Positions 51,470-57,370 of a stretch of DNA of 57,370 bases are shown here, piece after piece. This DNA is from an uncultured Lachnobacterium sp. (GTDB lineage: Bacteria > Bacillota > Clostridia > Lachnospirales > Lachnospiraceae), in assembly GCA_937889225.1 (NCBI GenBank), contig CALAST010000094.1:1-57370 (forward strand), in the 5' to 3' direction. The position numbers were made by a program, and so were the translations under genes. Numbering within the stretch: the stretch's first letter is position 1; each line of letters begins with the position of its first letter. The notes below the pieces were generated by a model that saw only the letters and a program-made list of their open reading frames with translations, was not told the origin of the DNA and did no database searches.

Positions 51470-52549
51470 ATGAGCAGAGTATATAATTTCTCAGCAGGAC
51501 CGGCAGTATTACCGGAAGAAGTATTACAGGAAGCAGCAGCAGAAATGATGGATTACAGAGGATGTGGTATGTCTGTAATGGAAATGAGCCATCGTTCTAA
51601 AGTATATGATAACATTATTAAAGAAGCTGAACAGGATTTAAGAGATTTAATGAACATTCCTGATAATTATAAAGTATTGTTCTTACAAGGTGGAGCAAGC
51701 CAGCAGTTTGCAGCAGTTCCAATGAACCTTATGAAAAACAAAAAAGCCGGCTATATCATTACAGGACAATGGGCAAAGAAAGCATATCAGGAAGCAAAAA
51801 TGTATGGTGAAGCCGTAGAACTTGCTTCTTCTGCTGATAAGACATTCTCTTATATTCCGGATTGCAGCGATTTGCCAATCACAGATGATATGGATTATGT
51901 ATACATTTGCGAAAATAATACAATTTATGGAACAAAATTCCAGACATTGCCAAATACAAAAGGAAAAGATTTAGTTTCAGACGTTTCTTCCTGCTTTTTA
52001 TCTGAACCGGTAGACGTATCTAAATATGCAATTATTTATGGTGGCGTTCAGAAAAACATCGGACCGGCTGGTGTTGTAATCGCAATCATTCGTGAAGACT
52101 TAATTACAGATGATGTGCTTCCGGGTACACCAACTATGTTAAAATACAAAACACAGGCAGACAACGATTCTCTTTACAATACACCGCCTTGCTACACTAT
52201 TTATATTTGTGGCAAAGTATTCAAATGGCTCAAGAAAATGGGCGGCTTAGAAGTAATGAAAGCAAAAAATGAAGAAAAAGCAAAAATTCTTTATGATTTC
52301 TTAGATGAAAGCAAAATGTTCAAAGGCACAGTCGTAAAAGAAGACCGTTCTCTTATGAACGTACCATTCGTAACAGGCGATGCTGACTTAGATGCAAAAT
52401 TCATCAAAGAAGCAAAAGAAGCCGGTTTTGAAAATTTAAAAGGTCATAGAAGCGTAGGCGGTATGCGTGCATCTATCTATAATGCTATGCCAAAAGAAGG
52501 CGTAGAAAAACTTGTTGCATTTATGAAGGAATTTGAAGCAAATAATTAA
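51470..52549 (+). CDS. serC: Phosphoserine aminotransferase
   Basis: The 360-residue PLP enzyme converts 3-phosphohydroxypyruvate to phosphoserine with glutamate. N-terminal YNFSAGPAVLPEEVL and MSVMEMSHRS are diagnostic. FLQGGASQQFAAVPMNL binds the cofactor phosphate. The Schiff-base lysine is K195 in GGVQKNIGPAG. The C-terminal GHRSVGGMRASIYNAM binds the substrate. The start at 51470 is preferred because GGAGG is 8 nt upstream; the ATG at 51464 is only 2 nt from it. serA follows after about 110 nt. Confidence 0.98.
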   Translation: MSRVYNFSAGPAVLPEEVLQEAAAEMMDYRGCGMSVMEMSHRSKVYDNIIKEAEQDLRDLMNIPDNYKVLFLQGGASQQFAAVPMNLMKNKKAGYIITGQWAKKAYQEAKMYGEAVELASSADKTFSYIPDCSDLPITDDMDYVYICENNTIYGTKFQTLPNTKGKDLVSDVSSCFLSEPVDVSKYAIIYGGVQKNIGPAGVVIAIIREDLITDDVLPGTPTMLKYKTQADNDSLYNTPPCYTIYICGKVFKWLKKMGGLEVMKAKNEEKAKILYDFLDESKMFKGTVVKEDRSLMNVPFVTGDADLDAKFIKEAKEAGFENLKGHRSVGGMRASIYNAMPKEGVEKLVAFMKEFEANN

Positions 52550-52658
52550 AAATATACAAAGTATAATTGTTTTTATGATTATGAGAAAGTTGTATATGTA
52601 AGTGCAAATTAGATTAAATAGCCAAGAAATAGAAATATGAGAAATGGAGCATATGAGT

Positions 52659-53822
52659 ATGTATAAATATCATTGTTTAAATCCTATCGCTCAGGTAGGT
52701 TTGAATTTTCTTTCTGAAAACTATGAAAAAGTAGAAAATGTACAGGATGCAGATGCTGTTTTAGTTCGTAGTGCATCTATGCATGATATGGAATTAGGAG
52801 ATAATGTAGTTGCAGTTGCAAGAGCCGGAGCAGGTGTCAACAATATTCCATTGCAGAAATTAGCAGACGAAGGTATTGTTGTATTCAATACACCGGGGGC
52901 AAATGCAAATGGCGTAAAGGAACTTGTAATTGCAGGTATGTTATATGCATCTCGTGACGTAGTAGGCGGTATTGATTGGTGTTTATTAAATAAAGATGAC
53001 CCAAATATTGCAAAAACAGCAGAAAAAGAAAAGAAAAACTTCGCAGGAACAGAAATTTCCGGTAAAAAACTTGGTGTTATCGGTTTAGGTGCGATTGGTG
53101 TTTTAGTGGCAAATGCTGCAACACATATGGGTATGGAAGTATATGGATATGACCCATACATTTCTGTAAATGCAGCTTGGAGTCTTTCTCGCAATGTAAA
53201 ACATATCAGCAGCGTAGATGAAATTTACAAAGAATGTGATTTCATTACCATTCATGTACCGCTTATGGAAGCTACGAAAAAGATGATAAATGCAGATGCA
53301 ATTGCTATGATGAAATCCAATGCTATCGTATTAAACTTTGCAAGGGATTTACTTGTAGATGAAGAAGCTATGGTAAAAGCATTAGCAGAAGGAAAAATCA
53401 GACGTTATGTTTCTGACTTCCCAAATCCAACAACTGTTGGAGCAAAGGGCTGTATTGTAACACCACACCTTGGAGCATCTACAGCAGAATCCGAAGATAA
53501 CTGTGCAATTATGGCAGTTCGTGAAATTCGTGATTATTTGGAAAACGGAAATATTGTACATTCCGTAAACTTCCCGGATTGTAATATGGGCGGATGTACC
53601 AGTGCAGGAAGAATTGGTATTTTACACAAAAACGTAAAAGGTATGATAGGTCAGTATACTAGCGTATTAGGTGATGCAGATATTAACGTATCTGATATGA
53701 CAAACAAAGGTAAAGGCGATTATGCATACGCAATCTTGGATTTAGATTCTCCGATTTCTGAAGAAGTCATTGCAAAATTAGAGGAAATCGAAGGCGTAAT
53801 TCGTGTAAGAAAAGTGAAATAA
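52659..53822 (+). CDS. serA: D-3-phosphoglycerate dehydrogenase, short form with C-terminal ACT-like domain
   Basis: The 387-residue NAD-dependent enzyme opens the serine pathway. The Rossmann loop is GVIGLGAIGVLVAN, the substrate Arg is in NFARDLLVDEEA, and the catalytic His in TPHLGAST. The usual Glu-containing segment (DVFxxEP) reads SDFPNP here, without Glu; this change may mark a subfamily. The last 70 residues form an ACT-like fold (GMIGQYTSVLGDADINVSDM), a possible serine-feedback site. The start at 52659 has GGAG 9 nt upstream; in-frame ATGs at 52644 and 52653 fit less well. Pairing with serC supports the assignment. Confidence 0.93.
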   Translation: MYKYHCLNPIAQVGLNFLSENYEKVENVQDADAVLVRSASMHDMELGDNVVAVARAGAGVNNIPLQKLADEGIVVFNTPGANANGVKELVIAGMLYASRDVVGGIDWCLLNKDDPNIAKTAEKEKKNFAGTEISGKKLGVIGLGAIGVLVANAATHMGMEVYGYDPYISVNAAWSLSRNVKHISSVDEIYKECDFITIHVPLMEATKKMINADAIAMMKSNAIVLNFARDLLVDEEAMVKALAEGKIRRYVSDFPNPTTVGAKGCIVTPHLGASTAESEDNCAIMAVREIRDYLENGNIVHSVNFPDCNMGGCTSAGRIGILHKNVKGMIGQYTSVLGDADINVSDMTNKGKGDYAYAILDLDSPISEEVIAKLEEIEGVIRVRKVK

Positions 53823-53865
53823 ATTTAACAAATCGGGTAAATAAAAAAGTTAAATATTTATTATA

Positions 53866-53920
53866 AAATAGGGGCAAAACATTTTGTGACTTATGCCAAA
53901 ATGGGATTGCTCCTATTTCA
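53866..53920 (+). terminator. Terminator after serA
   Basis: AAATAGGGGCAA pairs with TTGCTCCTATTT, with an inner CATTTTG/CAAAATG stem, then CATTTT. Confidence 0.75.
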
Positions 53921-54070
53921 TTTTAAAAGATATTTTGTAAAAAATAAAAAGTTCCAGGTTTTATGAAATGGATGCATAAATATAGAAATGTTTATGTGTG
54001 GATATCTGTTAACATAAAATGTTGGATAATAAGTAGAAATTTTGTTTATACAAGAAGAAAGGAAGAAATT

Positions 54071-54913
54071 ATGCAGGACGTTACACAAGAAGTTTCCAAT
54101 TTGCAGACATATATCGATAAAGTTCTGCCGGGAATACTTGATTTTCTCTTTACGATTGTTATGGCAGTCGTTATTTTATTAATCGGAATGAAACTGATTA
54201 ATACATTTATTAAGTTCTTAAAAAAATCGCTTGACAGAGGAAATGTGGAAATGGGAGTTGCTACATTTTTATGTTCCTTATGTCGTTATGCATTATATTT
54301 TATACTTGTTTTGGTAATTTTATCTCAGTTTGGCGTAACGGCTAGTTCTGTGATTGCAGTACTTGGTTCAGCAGGTTTAACACTCGGTCTTGCTTTGCAG
54401 GGAAGCCTTTCTAATTTTGCAGGAGGGGTTTTGATTTTATTATTAAAACCATTTGTAGTAGGAGACTATATTATAGAAAATAGCTCCAAGCAGGAGGGAA
54501 CGGTTTCAGAAATTACGATTTTTTATACAAAAATACTTACTACGGATAATAAAGCGATTATGATTCCAAATGGTACACTTTCTAATACCAGTATTGTGAA
54601 TGCTTCTGCAATGGACAAACGTCGTTTAGATTTGCTGGTAGGGGTTGCTTATGATAGTGACATTCCAATGGTAAAAGCAGTATTAGAAAAAGTGGCATTG
54701 GAAGATGAAGCCAGACTTGTCAATGAACCGGGAAATGTATTTGTTTCGGAACTTGCAGACAGCAGTATTATTATGGGAGCTCGTCTTTGGGTAAAAAATG
54801 AAGATTACTGGACTGCAAAATGGCGAATTACCGAAAATATCAAGTATGCATTTGATGAAAATGGAATAAATATCCCATTCCCACAGATGGATGTGAATTT
54901 GAAGACAGAATAA
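54071..54913 (+). CDS. Small-conductance mechanosensitive channel (MscS family)
   Basis: The 280-residue membrane protein has three N-terminal helices. The third, pore-lining helix is the Gly/Ala-rich VLGSAGLTLGLALQGSLSNFAGG. The beta domain starts LLLKPFVVGDYI, with MIPNGTLSNTSIVN, and the C-terminal alpha/beta domain follows. Such channels release solutes on osmotic downshock. Length matches minimal MscS. The start at 54071 follows AAAGGAAG; an in-frame ATG at 53963 would add 36 unlike residues. A terminator at 54992 ends the unit. Confidence 0.95.
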   Translation: MQDVTQEVSNLQTYIDKVLPGILDFLFTIVMAVVILLIGMKLINTFIKFLKKSLDRGNVEMGVATFLCSLCRYALYFILVLVILSQFGVTASSVIAVLGSAGLTLGLALQGSLSNFAGGVLILLLKPFVVGDYIIENSSKQEGTVSEITIFYTKILTTDNKAIMIPNGTLSNTSIVNASAMDKRRLDLLVGVAYDSDIPMVKAVLEKVALEDEARLVNEPGNVFVSELADSSIIMGARLWVKNEDYWTAKWRITENIKYAFDENGINIPFPQMDVNLKTE

Positions 54914-54991
54914 ATAATTCCAACTTTAAAATTGTAGAGATTAAATGGAGATTTTGATAAATCATTTTTGTATTTATAAAAATTATAGTAG

Positions 54992-55030
54992 ACACCATAT
55001 TAACAAATTAAAGTTAGTATGGTGTTTTTA
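54992..55030 (+). terminator. Terminator of the mscS gene
   Basis: ACACCATATTAAC pairs with GTTAGTATGGTGT (one G-T), then TTTTTAT. Confidence 0.85.
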
Positions 55031-55109
55031 TATGCTTAAATTTGGAAATTTTTCTTGCATCTATTTTGATTTTATAATCAGGAAGATTGTTGAAAACTGT
55101 ATTTTTTAG

Positions 55110-55289
55110 ACGGACAACCTTTGTGACTTAACGAACGTTCGTCCGATTTATGTAAAAGCAGGAAGTGTGATTCCTATGTATACTCCAAAACTTTCCATTT
55201 CAAAAGAGAAAAATGAAGAATTATTTTTAGATGTATATCCAAATAATGGTGAATGTGAATATATTCATTATCAGGACAATAGTATTTAA
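55110..55289 (+). pseudogene. 3' remnant of a GH31 glycosidase gene
   Basis: In the frame ending TAA at 55287-55289, the sequence encodes RPIYVKAGSVIPMYTP, then ELFLDVYPNNGECEY. This is the beta-sandwich region after the catalytic barrel of GH31 alpha-glucosidases/xylosidases (the PxFVKAGSIIPM and YP motifs). The frame opens only after a TAG at 55107-55109, and there is no start codon. The barrel is gone. A 12-bp palindrome (ACGAACGTTCGT) lies within the fragment near its 5' end. A clean terminator at 55380 probably belonged to this gene. No other gene is seen in the 54914-55560 interval. Confidence 0.7.
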
Positions 55290-55379
55290 CACATATTTTT
55301 AGAAAAAATTTAAAAATTTATTGTTTAATTATCCGATTCTGCGTTAAATGTCAGAAGAAGATTCTAACCCCCCCTTATT

Positions 55380-55406
55380 AAAAGCCCGAGTTTTTCGGGC
55401 TTTTAT
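55380..55406 (+). terminator. Orphan terminator after the GH31 remnant
   Basis: AAAAGCCCGA pairs perfectly with TCGGGCTTTT around GTTTT, with no intact gene upstream for 450 bp. Confidence 0.9.
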
Positions 55407-55560
55407 TCAATATAATGAAGAAATTTTTCGGATATTTGTGTTAAAAAATGATGAATTATAAGAAAAGTTGGTGCGATTTAATGTGAAATTATAGATAAAA
55501 TAGTTGATTTTTACATGAATATTTATTATACTATGTTCAGTAGTTTAAAGGAGGTGGATT

Positions 55561-56856
55561 ATGTATAGAAAAATTATGAGTTTCTTAGAATCATGGAAAA
55601 AAAATGGACACCGCAAGCCTCTCATTTTACAAGGAGCAAGGCAGGTAGGTAAAACTTACTCTATTTTGGAGTTTGGGCGTACCCATTATGAGAATGTGGC
55701 ATATTTCAATTTTGAAACCAATCCAAAATTAAATGAAACCTTTGAAGAAAATATTAGTCCTGACTATCTGATACCAATTTTATCCCACATCGCTGGTCAG
55801 ACTATCGTAAAAGAAAAAACGCTGATTGTATTTGATGAGGTGCAGCTTTGTGAACGTGCTTTGACTTCACTAAAATATTTTTGCGAGGATGCTCCTGATT
55901 ATCACATTATCGTGGCAGGAAGTTTACTTGGCGTAGCTGTTAATAGAGTAAAATTTTCATTCCCTGTTGGCAAAGTAGATATGAAAACTTTGTATCCTAT
56001 GGATATGGAGGAATTTATGATTGCTATGGGCGAAGATACTCTTGTGGAACAGATTAAAAAGTGTTTTGAAACAGATACACCAATACCTTCTGCTCTCCAC
56101 GATGCGGCAATGCAACTTTATCGCCAATATCTCATTGTAGGCGGTATGCCGGAGTGTGTAATGCAGTTTGTTCAGACAAAAGACTATATTCTTGTACGCC
56201 ATACACAAGATACCATACTTGTAAGCTATCTGAATGATATGAGCAAGTACAATAATCTGAACGAAATTAAAAAGACCAGACTTGCTTATGACAACATTAC
56301 TGTTCAACTTTCAAAAAAGAATACTCGTTTTCAATATAAGCTAATTAAGAAAGGTGGACGTGCTTCTGAATTTGAAAACGCTATTGAATGGCTTTGTTTG
56401 TCTGGTATTGTATCTCAGATTTACAAGGTGGAACAAATCAAAAAGCCTTTGGAAAACTATCGTGATATTGATGCGTTCAAAATTTATGTGTCAGACTTAG
56501 GTTTGCTTTCTGCCAAGAAAGATTTAGCCGCAAACGATATCCTTTATATGGTTGAGGAACTAAATGATTTTAAGGGTGGTATGGCTGAAAATTATGTCAA
56601 TGTGCAACTTTCCATTAATGGATATAACACTTACTATTGGGAGTCTGAGCGTGGGGCTGAAATAGATTTTGTCATTCAGCGTGACGGTCAGCTTATTCCG
56701 ATTGAGGTCAAATCAGCCGATAATACCAGAGCCAAGAGCTTAAGGGTGTATATGGACACATATAAACCTGCCTATGCTATCAAGCTTTCTGCAAAAAACT
56801 TTGCATTTGAGAATAATAAAAAAATTGTTCCTCTCTATGCAGCATTTTGTATCTAA
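55561..56856 (+). CDS. AAA-type ATPase with DUF4143 domain
   Basis: The 431-residue protein has an N-terminal AAA_14 domain: Walker A LQGARQVGKTYS at about residue 22, Walker B TLIVFDEVQLCE, and sensor VAGSLLGV. The C-terminal DUF4143 region has the nuclease-like pattern YYWESERGAEIDFVIQRDGQLIPIEVKSA. That D-x-V and E-x-K spacing resembles PD-(D/E)XK folds. Such proteins are common in Clostridia and Bacteroidetes, often in many copies, with no agreed role. AAAGGAGG lies 6 nt upstream. It stands alone next to a degraded gene, a setting that suggests accessory DNA. Confidence 0.9.
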   Translation: MYRKIMSFLESWKKNGHRKPLILQGARQVGKTYSILEFGRTHYENVAYFNFETNPKLNETFEENISPDYLIPILSHIAGQTIVKEKTLIVFDEVQLCERALTSLKYFCEDAPDYHIIVAGSLLGVAVNRVKFSFPVGKVDMKTLYPMDMEEFMIAMGEDTLVEQIKKCFETDTPIPSALHDAAMQLYRQYLIVGGMPECVMQFVQTKDYILVRHTQDTILVSYLNDMSKYNNLNEIKKTRLAYDNITVQLSKKNTRFQYKLIKKGGRASEFENAIEWLCLSGIVSQIYKVEQIKKPLENYRDIDAFKIYVSDLGLLSAKKDLAANDILYMVEELNDFKGGMAENYVNVQLSINGYNTYYWESERGAEIDFVIQRDGQLIPIEVKSADNTRAKSLRVYMDTYKPAYAIKLSAKNFAFENNKKIVPLYAAFCI

Positions 56857-56945
56857 TTCATGGTAAAATACAATTAGATGAGCATGGAAATGGAGTTTGT
56901 GAATTAAATACTTTTGTATAATTTCACCAATAAATGCAATTTGAG

Positions 56946-56974
56946 TTGACAGAATTTGTCATATGTGCTAATCT
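56946..56974 (+). promoter_or_regulatory. Promoter of the cold-shock gene
   Basis: TTGACA (56946-56951), a 17-nt spacer and TAATCT (56969-56974), with TG one base upstream of the -10. The 5' leader holds the pairs TGAGT/ACTCA and the palindrome CTCATATGAG. Confidence 0.65.
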
Positions 56975-57030
56975 TTATTAAGTGAGTCGCATACTCATAT
57001 GAGGTTTATCTATTTAGGAGGAATTAAGTT

Positions 57031-57234
57031 ATGCAGCAGGGAACAGTAAAATGGTTTAATGCAAAAAAAGGTTACGGATTCATTTCTGATGAAGCCGGAA
57101 ACGAAGTGTTCGTTCATTTTTCAGCATTGAATATGGATGGATTCAAAGAATTAAAAGATGGTGAAAAGGTTGAATTTGAAGTAGTTGATGGAGAAAAAGG
57201 TCCACAGGCTGCAAATGTAACTCGTCTTGGCTAA
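57031..57234 (+). CDS. Cold-shock protein (CspA family)
   Basis: The 67-residue single cold-shock domain (OB fold) binds single-stranded RNA and DNA as a chaperone. RNP1 is KGYGFISD and RNP2 is VFVHFSAL, both with the aromatic residues intact. The start MQQGTVKWFNAKKGYGF is canonical. TAGGAGG lies 9 nt upstream. It has its own promoter and terminator. Whether it is cold-induced or constitutive cannot be told from sequence. Confidence 0.98.
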   Translation: MQQGTVKWFNAKKGYGFISDEAGNEVFVHFSALNMDGFKELKDGEKVEFEVVDGEKGPQAANVTRLG

Positions 57235-57289
57235 TGATTTGAATAGAAAGTTATTGTTCACGGATGAACAGTAATCATAAAAGACACTT

Positions 57290-57320
57290 ACCCTCTGCAT
57301 GGATGCAGAGGGTCTTTTTT
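57290..57320 (+). terminator. Terminator of the cold-shock gene
   Basis: ACCCTCTGCAT pairs with ATGCAGAGGGT, followed by CTTTTTTT. Confidence 0.9.
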
Positions 57321-57335
57321 TAACCGAATCAAGAA

Positions 57336-57370
57336 AATCCCCCACTTCAAGTGCGTAGAGCACTAAGTGG
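57336..57370. mobile_element. Probable IS200/IS605 end hairpin at the window edge
   Basis: CCACTTCAAGTGC and GCACTAAGTGG form an imperfect hairpin around a GTAGA loop, with a bulge, preceded by AATCCC. Subterminal hairpins of this kind mark IS200/IS605 ends, and no host gene overlaps it. The element would continue outside the window. The window's first bases may belong to a copy of the same family. Confidence 0.45.

Noticed and set aside
1..57370. CRISPR array, tRNA or rRNA genes, prophage or replication origin
   Set aside because: No regularly spaced repeats, cloverleaf genes, rRNA sequence, phage genes or dnaA-type origin features were recognised. The repeats present are dispersed and irregular.

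Overview
The window looks like chromosomal DNA of a low-GC, Gram-positive anaerobe, most likely a gut Lachnospiraceae (Clostridia). This rests on the AT-rich codon use, strong AGGAGG-type ribosome binding sites, an A-type flavodiiron protein, a one-step diaminopimelate dehydrogenase, Firmicute-type GalT and many galactoside-cleaving enzymes. I see no rRNA, tRNA, CRISPR array or prophage. The species is not determined.

Layout. 1-1.66 kb: an IS200/IS605-type element (intact TnpB, structured flanks, putative omega RNA) that has cut a YoeB/Txe toxin gene, leaving only its 3' end. 2.0-4.6 kb: a TetR repressor divergent from a GH79-like glycosidase, with a perfect 16-bp palindrome at the glycosidase promoter. 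4.6-7.9 kb: flavodiiron protein and enolase, flanked by a 133-bp MITE-like element and a partial inverted copy of it. 8-10.5 kb: VanZ-like protein and hemolysin III. 10.7-16 kb: a GntR(YtrA)-ABC transporter-exported protein operon, headed by a consensus promoter inside a 22-bp perfect inverted repeat and by the severed tail of a second copy of the exported protein. 16.3-18.7 kb: amino-acid ABC transporter whose binding protein is fused to the permease and appears circularly permuted. 19.2-24.6 kb: ddh, a membrane-anchored XRE regulator with a matching micro-protein, and a heterodimeric ABC exporter.

24.8-45.7 kb is a galactoside-use island. A binding protein is encoded with a YesMN-type two-component system; a paralogous binding protein and two permeases form an importer. 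These are followed by LacZ (GH2), GH36 alpha-galactosidase, galK-galE-galT, a second GH2 enzyme and a degenerate-GGDEF/EAL protein. The genes predict import of galactosides, intracellular hydrolysis, and Leloir conversion of galactose to UDP-sugars and glucose-1-phosphate.

46-57.4 kb: a DtxR-family repressor with its own palindromic operator, then leuB, ilvD, ilvB, serC and serA (branched-chain amino acid and serine synthesis), an MscS channel, a GH31 3' remnant, an AAA/DUF4143 ATPase and a cold-shock protein. The last 30 bases form a hairpin resembling an IS200/IS605 end. The window may therefore begin and end in copies of one IS family.

A short, partly self-complementary intergenic repeat (about 40 bp, at least seven copies in both orientations) recurs just 3' of genes throughout.
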